Made by a program: the position numbers and the translations under genes
Shown here: positions 17,469 to 26,411 of the stretch, one piece after another
Numbering within the stretch: the first letter of the stretch is position 1
Layout: each line of letters starts with the position of its first letter
The notes under the pieces: generated by a model
Database searches by the model: none
The model's input: the letters and a program-made list of their open reading frames with translations, nothing else
Told to the model about the DNA's origin: nothing
Source of the DNA: UBA4207 sp964352405
GTDB taxonomy: Bacteria; Bdellovibrionota; Bacteriovoracia; Bacteriovoracales; Bacteriovoracaceae
Assembly: GCA_964352405.1 (NCBI GenBank)
Contig: CAYGRY010000009.1
Coordinates: forward strand, 1 to 53,678
Direction: 5' to 3'
Length of the DNA: 53,678 nt

Positions 17469-19591
17469 TAAATCTCATAAAATTTCTTTTTATCAGCAAC
17501 AAGCTTTTTAAGAAATTCACTAGCAGCATAACGGTGAGGGTTAACTTCACTGGCATACTTATTTAACGCTTCTAGAATACGATCTAAGCCTTCACCATCG
17601 GCATACTTAAGAAGACCACCTCTAAATGGAGGAAAGCCGATTCCGAAGATAAGACCTAGATCAACTGTACTTGCACGATCAACGATTCCTTCATCAAGAA
17701 TAATTGAAGCTTCATTAATCATAGGTAAGAAAACGCGCATCTGAATATCAGTTTCACTCATCTTCTTAGATTTTGCTGGAAGAAGTGAGCTTAGCTCGTC
17801 GTTATCCCCAGCAGGTTTACCTTTTTCATCATACTTGTAAAAACCGATAGAGGTTTTCTTACCAAGCCATTTTTTCTCAACCATCTTTTCAGAAAAGTTT
17901 GAGGCCATGGCACGATCGCCTAAACCATCGTGAAGAATATGAGCAACTTTAACACCAACATCAATACCGATTTCATCTAAAAGCCTACATGGGCCCATTG
18001 GCATACCAAAGTTTAAGCAAGCATCATCAAGATCCTTAACTGACACACCTTCTTCAAGAAGAAAGCCCGCTTCATTAAGGTAAGGCATAAGAATTCTATT
18101 AACTAAAAAGCCTGGGCCATCTTTAACGATAACCGGAGTCTTTTTAACTTTTAAAACCCATTCATAAAGAGCCTTAAGCGTATCTGGTGATACTTTTGAA
18201 TGTGTGATGATTTCAACTAGAGGCATACGGTGAACTGGATTAAAAAAGTGAAGACCTGCAAAGCGCTCAGGACTTTCAAGCGCTTTTGACATCTCTTCAA
18301 CACTTAAAGAGGAAGTATTCGATGTTAAGATTGCATCAGGGCGGACATACTTTTCAGTATCAGCAAAAACTTTCTTTTTAATATCCATGTTTTCAACAAC
18401 GGCTTCAACAAGAAGATCAATTTTTTCGAAACCTGAGTTATCAAGCTGACAAGTAATTGAGCGCTGCTTACGTTCAAATTGCTCTGGTGTCATTTTTCTG
18501 CGTTTAAGTGCTTCAGCAAAATTCTTTGAAGACTGCTTAAGCCCTAGAGCAAGGCCATCTGGATTAAGGTCTTTCATAATTGGCGCCATACCGTTATCGG
18601 CCATCAGCCAAGCGATACCGCCACCCATAGTACCAGCACCTAGAACTGCACCACGCTTCATCTGTACTTTCGTATCTGTTGCAGCTGGACCAGGATATTT
18701 CTTCGCTTCTTCTGTCATAAAGAAAATGTGACGAAGATTTTTAGATTGCTCGCCAACGCATAACTCTCCAAAAGCTTGAGATTCACTTGAAAGGTAAGAG
18801 CTTCTTCCTTTCATCATGCCAGCTTCCATGACATCTAGAATTTTAAGAGGAGCTTGGTAGAAGCCTTTTGTTTTCGATAGAACATTTTCACGAGCTTTTT
18901 GGAAAATAATCTTTTTACTTAAAAAATTATCAGCCGCGAAATGACCAATTTGTTCTTTAAGAGATTCTTTCTTTTTTGATTTCTTAAAGAAGGTTTCTGC
19001 CATCTTTAAAAGATTTTCTTTTGGATAGGTCTCATCAGCTAAACCTAATTTTTTAGCTTTATAACCTTTGACCATTTTTCCAGTCAAAATAAGATCAAGC
19101 GCACCTGGAAGACCAATACGCTTAGGCATTCTGTACGTTCCACCAAAGCCTGGAATCAATCCAAGTTTTACTTCTGGTAAACCAAACGCTGTCGAATCGT
19201 CGTCAGAAGCGATAATTGTTTTACAAGATAGAACGAGTTCTGTTCCACCACCAACACATACACCGTGAACGGCTGCCACTGTAGGAATTGACAGGTCTTC
19301 AATACGGTTAAAGATCTGCTGGCCTTGTTCAGCACCGTCAGCGGCTTCGCTTTCAGTTTTCATTGAATCAATAAGATTAATGTCGGCACCTGCCAAGAAA
19401 CAACGATCTTTATGAGAGTGAAAAACTACGCCCGAAAGACTTGATGACTCAACATGAAGACGTTCAACAATTTCTCTAAGTTCTACTAGAGATTGTTCGT
19501 CTAAAACAGTCATAGACTTGTCACAATTAAAACCAAAACCAACCCAAGCAGTTTTATCTTTTACTTCGTAACTAATGCGTTTGTAAGACAT
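17468..19591 (-). CDS. fadJ: Fatty acid oxidation complex alpha subunit (enoyl-CoA hydratase/3-hydroxyacyl-CoA dehydrogenase)
   Basis: A 707-residue bifunctional beta-oxidation enzyme. The N-terminal crotonase domain (about 1-190) shows FLAGADINLI and GVCVGGGTELVLSC with the two catalytic Glu positions (LPEVKLGLIPGFGGT). The NAD-binding motif GAGTMGGGIAW starts the dehydrogenase domain at about residue 318, followed by FNPVHRMPLVEI and the C-terminal 3HCDH domains. It is 15 bases downstream of the thiolase gene, so hydration, oxidation and thiolysis are co-expressed. It could equally be called FadB-like. Confidence 0.93.
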   Translation of the reverse strand: MSYKRISYEVKDKTAWVGFGFNCDKSMTVLDEQSLVELREIVERLHVESSSLSGVVFHSHKDRCFLAGADINLIDSMKTESEAADGAEQGQQIFNRIEDLSIPTVAAVHGVCVGGGTELVLSCKTIIASDDDSTAFGLPEVKLGLIPGFGGTYRMPKRIGLPGALDLILTGKMVKGYKAKKLGLADETYPKENLLKMAETFFKKSKKKESLKEQIGHFAADNFLSKKIIFQKARENVLSKTKGFYQAPLKILDVMEAGMMKGRSSYLSSESQAFGELCVGEQSKNLRHIFFMTEEAKKYPGPAATDTKVQMKRGAVLGAGTMGGGIAWLMADNGMAPIMKDLNPDGLALGLKQSSKNFAEALKRRKMTPEQFERKQRSITCQLDNSGFEKIDLLVEAVVENMDIKKKVFADTEKYVRPDAILTSNTSSLSVEEMSKALESPERFAGLHFFNPVHRMPLVEIITHSKVSPDTLKALYEWVLKVKKTPVIVKDGPGFLVNRILMPYLNEAGFLLEEGVSVKDLDDACLNFGMPMGPCRLLDEIGIDVGVKVAHILHDGLGDRAMASNFSEKMVEKKWLGKKTSIGFYKYDEKGKPAGDNDELSSLLPAKSKKMSETDIQMRVFLPMINEASIILDEGIVDRASTVDLGLIFGIGFPPFRGGLLKYADGEGLDRILEALNKYASEVNPHRYAASEFLKKLVADKKKFYEI

Positions 19592-19606
19592 ATATTATCC
19601 TTAAAA

Positions 19607-20911
19607 TTATTTAACTAAGTTTTCAATAATGACAGCGCCACCCTGGCCACCACCAATGCATAATGAAGCAACACCGTATTTTGCTTTACGACGTTTAAGC
19701 TCATGAGCAAGAGTAACGACAAGACGAGAGCCCGTTGAACCTACTGGGTGGCCTAGAGCGATTGCACCACCGTTGACATTAAATTTCTCATCAACGATTT
19801 CACCCCAAGCTTTATTAACACCGAAGCGTGCAGCAAGCTTTTCATCTTTCATTGCCATTTGGACGGCCAAGGCTTGAGCAGCAAAAGCTTCATTGACTTC
19901 AACTAAGTCCATTTGCTCTAAAGTCAGACCTGTACGGCGAAATACTCCATCCATAGCAACTAGAGGGCCCATTCCCATTCTTTCTGGTTCAAGACCGTGG
20001 AAATGATAATCAACAACTCGAGCAATTGGAGTAGCGTTATATTTTTTAACGGCCTCTTCACTCATGAACACGATGGCAGAACCACCATCAGTGATTGGGC
20101 ATGCATTACCGACAGTCACAGTCCCAGATTTCTTTTCGAAATAAGGGCGCATTTTGCCAAGACCTTCAACTGTACTTCCAGCACGTGGGCCTACATCTTG
20201 GGCAAGAATTTTATCGAGTCTATCACCTATTGCAAGAGGCACGATTTCATCTTTAAAACGACCTTCTTCTTGAGCTTTTATTGCAAGCTGGTGGGAACGA
20301 TTAGCAAATGTATCTTGTTGCTCTCTAGTAATACCAAACTCACGAGCTAATTTCTCTGCCGTTTGTCCCATATTGAGGCCACAAAATGGATCAGTCAGAC
20401 CTTGTTCTATCGCAATAATTGGAGACAGATGAGGTGGTCTAAAAGCAGCTAAAGCTTTTAATTTGTCACCGACACTTTTTGCTTTCATGACATTCATGAA
20501 AAGCTCAGTCATTTCTTTAGAATAAATCAATGGCATTTGAGACATATTCTCAACACCACCGGCCACAATAATTTCACTGCGACCACTTGCAACTTTTAGA
20601 AAGGCTTGAGAAACCGCTTCTAAACCAGAGGCACAGTTTCTGTGAACAGTGTAACCGCTAGTGCGTTTATGCAGACCTGCTTCAAGTGCAATGACTCGTC
20701 CGACGTTTGGATATTTTGCAGGAGAACCTGTATTACCAAAAATGACTTCATCAACTGCATCATCTGGAATGCCTAAATTATCAAGCATTTTTCGAACAAG
20801 ATACGCGCCCAAATATGGAGCCGCGACTTCTTTTAAATCCATACCGGATTTAGCTTGTGGGGATCTTCGAGCATCTACGATATAGACTGCTCCGCTTAAT
20901 TGTGACGCCAT
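19607..20911 (-). CDS. fadI: Acetyl-CoA acyltransferase (thiolase)
   Basis: A thiolase of about 434 residues that cleaves 3-ketoacyl-CoA. The acylated Cys is in NCASGLEAVSQAF, the His in NGGAIALGHPVGSTGSR and the second catalytic Cys in CIGGGQGGAVI. I choose ATG 20911 (MASQLSGAVYIVD) because GAAAGGAG lies 7 bases upstream; the longer reading from TTG at 20929 would put that site inside the gene. First gene of a three-gene operon with the fadJ-type and lolC/E-like genes. The length (about 434 rather than 390) fits the FadI/long-chain group. Confidence 0.93.
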   Translation of the reverse strand: MASQLSGAVYIVDARRSPQAKSGMDLKEVAAPYLGAYLVRKMLDNLGIPDDAVDEVIFGNTGSPAKYPNVGRVIALEAGLHKRTSGYTVHRNCASGLEAVSQAFLKVASGRSEIIVAGGVENMSQMPLIYSKEMTELFMNVMKAKSVGDKLKALAAFRPPHLSPIIAIEQGLTDPFCGLNMGQTAEKLAREFGITREQQDTFANRSHQLAIKAQEEGRFKDEIVPLAIGDRLDKILAQDVGPRAGSTVEGLGKMRPYFEKKSGTVTVGNACPITDGGSAIVFMSEEAVKKYNATPIARVVDYHFHGLEPERMGMGPLVAMDGVFRRTGLTLEQMDLVEVNEAFAAQALAVQMAMKDEKLAARFGVNKAWGEIVDEKFNVNGGAIALGHPVGSTGSRLVVTLAHELKRRKAKYGVASLCIGGGQGGAVIIENLVK

Positions 20912-21076
20912 GGCCATTCTCCTTTCCAAAGTTTAGAGAATCATTAGAATAAAATGAGTTAAAGACCATGAAAGGATAATCGAAAACAAGGCACAGTTAA
21001 AGTTGAATCAACAGGTTAGACAATTTACCTAGTGGGGAAAATAACTGAGTGAAAAGTGTGCGTTAAAAACAAAAAA

Positions 21077-21102
21077 GCCGTAGGGACGACAAACCCTACG
21101 GC
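21077..21102 (-). terminator. Rho-independent terminator of the outer membrane protein gene
   Basis: A perfect 9-bp GC-rich stem (21077-21085 with 21094-21102), 8-base loop, followed on the minus strand by TTTTTTGTTTTT. It begins 26 bases after the stop at 21128. The remaining bases 20930-21070 carry the fad operon leader and no visible gene. Confidence 0.88.
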
Positions 21103-21127
21103 CTTTGAAAATTCTTTCAACTATTTA

Positions 21128-22180
21128 TTAAAATCTAACAACTAAGCCGGCACCTACAGAGATTTGGTTAGCATCTTCGATCGCTTCACCAATATTTTGT
21201 AAACGCAATTGGTCAGGACTTTGTTGAACTGTTGTTCCTTGATCCTGAGCAAAACCACTTGTTAACGCTCTAGTATAACGAAGATCAAGAGTCACACCGA
21301 TATTTTCGGTAAACGAAGCTTCCATACCACCAAGGATCGACCCTGAGATACTGCTACTTCTTTGAGCTTCTTGGCCGAAGTTTTGATTACCAATATTAAA
21401 GTTTTGCGCACCATTATCACTATTATAACTCATGCTTAAACGATTATAACCAAGAGCAGCACCGATATATGGGCGAAAGCTTGAATCAATATCAGTAATA
21501 AAGAACTTAGAGTTAGCTTCAATCGCGATATTTGAATAATCAATTTCACGACCGTTGGTACCGAAATTATTGTAATAACCAAAATTATAATTGTAGTTAT
21601 TATTAAAGTTGTTACCCACGTCAGAGATTTTCATTGAAGTATAGTTAATACCTAGACCCATTGAAATTCTATCAGTGATTAAACTTTCTGCTTGAAGACC
21701 AGCATTAAAGCTAGATTCAAATTCAATTTGTTCACCAGAAAAAGTTGTTACACCAAAAACTGGGATAATCTTATTACGCTTGATTTCAGTTTTCTTTTCT
21801 TCGACCACTGGAGCTACTGCAACAACTTTTGCTGGAGCGGCTTGAGCCGTTGAAACTTCGTCAACGTTACCAAGATTTCCACCGTTAAAAGCTTTTTGAA
21901 GCTTTTTGGCCAGTTTCTGTTCTTCTTTGATACGCATGTCCTCAATTTTCTTTGAGACCATTTCCTCGTTTTTCTTTTCAAGCTGCTTACGCATTTTCTC
22001 AATACGTTGAGCGGCTGACTCACGAGGTTGTTCGTACATACCATCAATGTCAATTTGATCAGAGTTTAGAACAGCATCAGTATCTTCTAAGATATCTGCA
22101 GTCTGAGCGAAGCCCTGTGTGCTTAAACCAAAACCAATCAGCATGGCCATAATTTGCAACTTTTGCGATGTCGTTTTCAT
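21128..22180 (-). CDS. Outer membrane beta-barrel protein with N-terminal coiled coil
   Basis: A 350-residue exported protein. Residues 1-25 form a signal peptide ending at FAQ. Residues about 50-100 are charged heptad-like helix (many Glu/Lys/Arg). An Ala/Val/Pro linker follows, then from about 137 to the end alternating strands with Asn/Tyr-rich loops (NNFNNNYNYNFGYYNNFG) and a terminal Phe (AGLVVRF), typical of an OmpA-like or OmpW-like eight-stranded barrel. It is monocistronic with a strong terminator. The coiled-coil part may contact peptidoglycan or another periplasmic partner; this is inference. Confidence 0.75.
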   Translation of the reverse strand: MKTTSQKLQIMAMLIGFGLSTQGFAQTADILEDTDAVLNSDQIDIDGMYEQPRESAAQRIEKMRKQLEKKNEEMVSKKIEDMRIKEEQKLAKKLQKAFNGGNLGNVDEVSTAQAAPAKVVAVAPVVEEKKTEIKRNKIIPVFGVTTFSGEQIEFESSFNAGLQAESLITDRISMGLGINYTSMKISDVGNNFNNNYNYNFGYYNNFGTNGREIDYSNIAIEANSKFFITDIDSSFRPYIGAALGYNRLSMSYNSDNGAQNFNIGNQNFGQEAQRSSSISGSILGGMEASFTENIGVTLDLRYTRALTSGFAQDQGTTVQQSPDQLRLQNIGEAIEDANQISVGAGLVVRF

Positions 22181-22341
22181 TGAACTCTCCTTCTATTGTG
22201 GAACCGAGTGTGTGTCGGGCCACAAGTTCATTTTTAAAACTTAAGACAAATCGCATCATTTCTATCATTTTTGACGACTTCATGCATTAAAATGGCTATT
22301 GACTGTAAATTTTACAAGGAGGTCTATGTAAAAACAAGTAC

Positions 22342-22587
22342 TTAGAGCGGAAATCTTTTGAAATCACCTGGATTATCAGACTTCCAAAGTGAGTTTAATC
22401 GACACATAAGTGAAGCTTCTGGTGTGGGACAAGTGCCGTCTCCAACAAATCTTTCCTTAATAATGCCAAATACGCTCGACATCACAGCGATCATGGCAGC
22501 AATCATTAAGATATACTCAACTGAAGTTTGGCCTTTTTGATTTCTATATCGATACTTCATCACTTTATTTTGACGGCTAGAGCTCAT
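22342..22587 (-). CDS. Small Flp/TadE-like prepilin-type protein
   Basis: A protein of about 81 residues. After a basic leader comes KGQTSVEYILMIAAMIAVM: Gly followed by four residues and Glu-Tyr is the cleavage pattern of Flp-type (type IVb) prepilins, then a hydrophobic helix. The C-terminal 30 residues contain two cysteines. I start at ATG 22587, whose A is shared with the stop of the gene upstream (TGATG); a GTG one codon earlier is also possible. Pilin-like anchoring is inferred; no Tad ATPase or secretion gene is nearby. Confidence 0.65.
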   Translation of the reverse strand: MSSSRQNKVMKYRYRNQKGQTSVEYILMIAAMIAVMSSVFGIIKERFVGDGTCPTPEASLMCRLNSLWKSDNPGDFKRFPL

Positions 22588-23975
22588 CACTGCAACCTAG
22601 GCAAAGAATCTTTCATATCTATTAAAGAGCTAATAAGACCTAAGCGGTCACGCTTTCCAGGGCCAAAATAACTGACATTTTTAACGACTTCAGTTTTACC
22701 AGGTGAGAGAACTTGTTTTAGTTTGATATTGGCAGGCAAAAGAATCTCACCACGAAGCTTTCTTGGTTTATGAAAGTGCTCATCAATCCAAAGCTCTAGT
22801 CCTTGAGTTAACTTTGATGAGAGCGCAGTAAACTGATTTAAAGGGAAATGGTTATCTAAGATGTCTTTAGACTTGGCATAAAGCTGTTTAGATAGGAACT
22901 CAATTTTCATCCCTTCACGTTTTCTAACCGCGACTTCAACATTGATATAGCCACTTCCAATATGCTTGATTGACCAAAGTCCAAAATCTGTTCCTACATC
23001 TTTAGGAGAAAAAACAAAGTGCCTAGCACCTATAGGGAAAAGATCCTTGGCCTGGTTTGACTCAAACTTCATAGAAACAGAAATATAAGAGTTACCACTT
23101 GGCTCGAGCTCTAAACCGATAGCAGAACTATGAGAGCCCATTAAGACAAGCTTCTTAGGGTGAATAATCCCCTCATAACTTGAGAGCTCTAAACTCCAAG
23201 GAGAAGATTTATAAAACATCCATTCTCTAACTCGTGTACTTTTAAATTGACCGCCACGAAGTTGATATACATCAACGAGGCTAGAGACTAATTTAGTGGC
23301 ATCAAGTTCATAGCGAGGAGAGATGGCCTCAATTAAAAGATGCCAAATTTCTGCAGCAGAGAAATCTAGAGAAAACTTCTGATGATAAATCGCTCTGGCG
23401 ACATAAAAGAATGCATCCCAAGGACGATTAAGATTTAATTGTTTTCGCCCTAAAAAAGGTAAGACGATAGGCTCTGCCCAAGCGACGAGATCTTTTGGCA
23501 ATTGATTAGTTAAAACCTTAGCATCAAGTTGAGAAAGTGTTTGAAAGCGGTACAGGTGTTTACCTAAACGACTAAGAGAAGCCATCACTTCTTCATCAAA
23601 TTCTTTTTTATCAGGGAAGAACTGCTTGTCTTCAGGATAACCAAGCTTTCTGGCCAGCTCCATCATATTTGAAGTTGGCGATGACGTAAGCTTCACTCGC
23701 CTAGTTAAACCTTCACAGTCGAGATGAATATTATGTTCTGAGAAACTTATAAAATGAGAAATATTAACCAGCGGTTCTGCACCTAACTCTTCTCCCCAAG
23801 CCTGCAAAGATTGAAGAGTGGTCTCGCTAATAAATTTTTCGTAGAGGTCGCCGTAACCCATGCGATCATCATCGAGTAATAAAACATTACTTCCAGATTG
23901 CAAGAGCTGGAGTCCTAAAAGAACAGAAAAAGTACTTTTACCGATCACAACTTGATCGACGTTTTTAGTGAGCAA
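22587..23975 (-). CDS. Unknown protein with a Rossmann-like N-terminus
   Basis: A 462-residue protein that I do not recognise. The start DQVVIGKSTFSVLLGLQLLQSGSNVLLLDDD has the strand-turn-helix-strand pattern of an FAD/NAD-binding domain with an acidic end to the second strand, but the turn is GKSTFS rather than GxGxxG. A basic, hydrophobic C-terminal half gives no motif. It overlaps the WaaA-like gene by 11 bases upstream and the prepilin-like gene by 1 base downstream, so all three are co-translated. An amine-oxidase-like or NAD(P)-binding role is possible. Confidence 0.6.
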   Translation of the reverse strand: MLTKNVDQVVIGKSTFSVLLGLQLLQSGSNVLLLDDDRMGYGDLYEKFISETTLQSLQAWGEELGAEPLVNISHFISFSEHNIHLDCEGLTRRVKLTSSPTSNMMELARKLGYPEDKQFFPDKKEFDEEVMASLSRLGKHLYRFQTLSQLDAKVLTNQLPKDLVAWAEPIVLPFLGRKQLNLNRPWDAFFYVARAIYHQKFSLDFSAAEIWHLLIEAISPRYELDATKLVSSLVDVYQLRGGQFKSTRVREWMFYKSSPWSLELSSYEGIIHPKKLVLMGSHSSAIGLELEPSGNSYISVSMKFESNQAKDLFPIGARHFVFSPKDVGTDFGLWSIKHIGSGYINVEVAVRKREGMKIEFLSKQLYAKSKDILDNHFPLNQFTALSSKLTQGLELWIDEHFHKPRKLRGEILLPANIKLKQVLSPGKTEVVKNVSYFGPGKRDRLGLISSLIDMKDSLPRLQ

Positions 23976-25260
23976 GAGTCAATCCTATAATTTCATCAGA
24001 TTTCTTAATCCAATTCTCCATGGCTTTAAAAGCTTTGTCATCTTCTAAGGGTTTTGATGTCTGATGGGCCCTATTCCACCATGTGGAAAAATCGCTCGCC
24101 GTGTTCACAACGCTAACTTGCCCGGGTGATAATTCATTTACTAAATCAATCTCAGTTGAACGATGAATTTTTGGCCCACAGCAAACATTGCAACCCGCCA
24201 CCGCAGGCTCTAGAACAGAATGGATAGATCGTCCGAATCCTCCTCCAACGTAGGAGTAGTCAAAAAGTGAGTAAAGCTCAACTAAGATTCCAGGAGACTC
24301 TAAAAGCCAAATTGTGGTTCGATCTTTTTTTTGTAAGAGCTTTTCAAGCGTCCATGAATCAATTTGCTTAAGATTTAGAGAAACAACTTCAATACGTGGG
24401 AAGTGTTTATTCCAATAGGCCTTAATATCATCTAAGGAAATACTGCTTAACTGATGAGGAGCAAGCCATAAATGAACATTCTTCGAATCCTTCAATAACT
24501 GATCGAAGAGGTGAAAATCATTCTCCCAAGCGCTACCGACAATGATTTTATCTTCATTCGCTTGAGATTGAATTAACTCAACTAACTTTTTTGGCACTTG
24601 AGATTCATTCAGTCTTTGTCTTATTTGTAAGGGTCTAAAGTCATAAGTGGCAATCTCAACGCCGGTCATCTTATGAGTTAAACTCTCTAAAGCTAAAGCT
24701 TGTTGCGTAGTACTGGCAATAACGAGATCAAAGCTTTTGTAGACAGCTTTTAGCCATAAACTCGGTTTCTTCCCCTTAAGACTTGCCCAAGCTAAGACTT
24801 TTTTTTGCGTTGGAAACAATAAAAGTTCAGGGAAAAAGTCATAGCGACACATGATAAGACCTTTCGCTTTAGACCAGCTTGTAAGTCTTAAATTTGTTAG
24901 CAGAGGCATGCGTAGATAGCGAATTGAGTCTGGATAGTTATGATATAACTGCTGAACTTTGCGCTCAACACTCGGAGAGGTGAAAATCACCTCAATCTTT
25001 TGATCCTCCTCAATGGCCTTAATCATTAAAGGCTTGAGTTGTTCAAACTCTCCTTCACTTGAACAGTGAAAGGCCCAGTATAAGGAGCCTGCTTCTTGCC
25101 ATGCAGAGCATCCAGAATCAGAAAAATTGAGGTTTTCGAATTCCAAACGCTGTTTAAAAAGACCTAATCCTCTCAAAAGAAGAGATAATGATCGTTGAAA
25201 CAAGAAAATGATCAAAAAAATAATGCAGCGCAACAAAAAACCCTCGTCATTTGGAGTCAT
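23965..25260 (-). CDS. WaaA/KdtA-like Kdo transferase family glycosyltransferase
   Basis: A 431-residue protein with an N-terminal membrane helix (about 10-30) and a GT-B layout. The segment HCSSEGEFEQLKPLM matches the N-terminal acceptor motif of Kdo transferases, and YVGGGFGRSIHSVLEPAVAGCNVCCGP matches their C-terminal donor motif (GGS/GF...HN..EPA..G.PV..GP). WaaA moves Kdo from CMP-Kdo to lipid A. This copy is diverged (LAPHQ in place of the usual LVPRH), so it may be a paralogue with another acceptor. It heads a three-gene operon that contains no LPS gene I recognise. Confidence 0.72.
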   Translation of the reverse strand: MTPNDEGFLLRCIIFLIIFLFQRSLSLLLRGLGLFKQRLEFENLNFSDSGCSAWQEAGSLYWAFHCSSEGEFEQLKPLMIKAIEEDQKIEVIFTSPSVERKVQQLYHNYPDSIRYLRMPLLTNLRLTSWSKAKGLIMCRYDFFPELLLFPTQKKVLAWASLKGKKPSLWLKAVYKSFDLVIASTTQQALALESLTHKMTGVEIATYDFRPLQIRQRLNESQVPKKLVELIQSQANEDKIIVGSAWENDFHLFDQLLKDSKNVHLWLAPHQLSSISLDDIKAYWNKHFPRIEVVSLNLKQIDSWTLEKLLQKKDRTTIWLLESPGILVELYSLFDYSYVGGGFGRSIHSVLEPAVAGCNVCCGPKIHRSTEIDLVNELSPGQVSVVNTASDFSTWWNRAHQTSKPLEDDKAFKAMENWIKKSDEIIGLTLAH

Positions 25261-25314
25261 ATTGTCTCATTAACCAACTCAACTTGTTAAGCTAATGCTC
25301 ACAATCTTACAAAG

Positions 25315-25333
25315 TCTTACAATCAATGTAAGA
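25315..25333. promoter_or_regulatory. Inverted repeat in the intergenic region before the outer membrane gene
   Basis: A 7-bp inverted repeat (25315-25321 with 25327-25333, TCTTACA/TGTAAGA) with a 5-base spacer, plus one more copy of the left arm core (CTTACA) 12 bases upstream. It lies between two divergent genes (starts at 25260 and 25449) and could be an operator. No known regulator site is recognised. Confidence 0.35.
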
Positions 25334-25448
25334 TTTTCTCATGTCTAAATTAAATCTTGCGCATAATACCCATTTAAAGGCAAATTGCCCTTCAGAGTTT
25401 ACAAAAAACTGACAACTAATTCTGTTAGACCTTTTTTAGGAGCGATAT

Positions 25449-26264
25449 ATGAAATTGACAAAAGTAGTAGCATTATTGGCACTTACATCATCACTTGGTG
25501 CTCAAGCTGCCTCAACATCAACAACATCTCTTAGTAACATCTACCAACAGCTTAAAGAATCTCCACTAAGCATGGACGTTCTTTCTGAAACAGCAACTGC
25601 CAAAGGTATGGAAGGGTTTCTAAACACTTCAATTATCTATCTTGGTTACAAGCTAACTGATAAAGACTCAGTTAAACTTGAAAACCGCTTCTTATTCGAT
25701 CGTAGAACTGGAAAAGAAGATACTCGTATGAATCGTATGGTTCTTTCATACAACAGAGGTAAGATTCTTACTCAAGCTGATCACGGCATCAACATGTCTG
25801 CAAAACTTGAACAGCGTTTATACCCAGCTCCAACTGATAGAAATGCTAGAAACCAATATGGTTTGACTCGTGCTTCTGTTAAAGCTTCACATGAGTTCAA
25901 CAGCCTATTCAGCCTTTCTGGAACTCTTTATGGTGCAAAAACACAAAGAATGAATAAAGCTGATCAAGACACAAATGACACATATGCATATGCTTCATTT
26001 GTTGAGAACTTCCAAATCACTGACAAATGGTATGTTGCTTTCGTTCAAGAGCCATTTATCGGTAGAACTGTCGGTGGCGTTCAATCAGCAAATATCTATA
26101 ACGTTCTTGAAACTGGTTACCAAATTACTCCAGAAATTCTTGGTGCTGTTTACACTGCAAACACTCTTGAAAGTGACGACGGTAAAAAGCTATCTCTTAG
26201 TAACTTCAGCGAAGCTACTAAGGCTCAAGAATTTGCATTCTACTTCATGTTAAGTGCATTCTAA
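25449..26264 (+). CDS. Putative outer membrane beta-barrel protein
   Basis: A 271-residue exported protein. Signal peptide residues 1-20 (ending AQA). The mature part has regularly alternating amphipathic strands with Arg/Lys/Asp turns, and ends in a Phe (MLSAF), as outer-membrane barrel proteins do. I see no domain that tells its solute or role. AGGAG lies 7 bases before the ATG. It is monocistronic and ends at a very strong terminator, suggesting high expression. Confidence 0.65.
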   Translation: MKLTKVVALLALTSSLGAQAASTSTTSLSNIYQQLKESPLSMDVLSETATAKGMEGFLNTSIIYLGYKLTDKDSVKLENRFLFDRRTGKEDTRMNRMVLSYNRGKILTQADHGINMSAKLEQRLYPAPTDRNARNQYGLTRASVKASHEFNSLFSLSGTLYGAKTQRMNKADQDTNDTYAYASFVENFQITDKWYVAFVQEPFIGRTVGGVQSANIYNVLETGYQITPEILGAVYTANTLESDDGKKLSLSNFSEATKAQEFAFYFMLSAF

Positions 26265-26291
26265 TTAAGACTAAATTCATTGGTTAATAAG

Positions 26292-26319
26292 GCGGACTCG
26301 AAAGAGTCCGCTTTTTTTT
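26292..26319 (+). terminator. Rho-independent terminator with GAAA tetraloop
   Basis: A perfect 8-bp stem (26292-26299 with 26304-26311), GAAA loop and T8 run (26312-26319), 28 bases after the stop of the outer membrane protein gene. Confidence 0.95.
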
Positions 26320-26411
26320 GGCAATTATTGCCTCAATAACATCAATAATCTCAGCTTTTTACTCCATTCACCGATAGGACACAGGTAGACGCCGTATTAA
26401 CGGAGGAAAAT

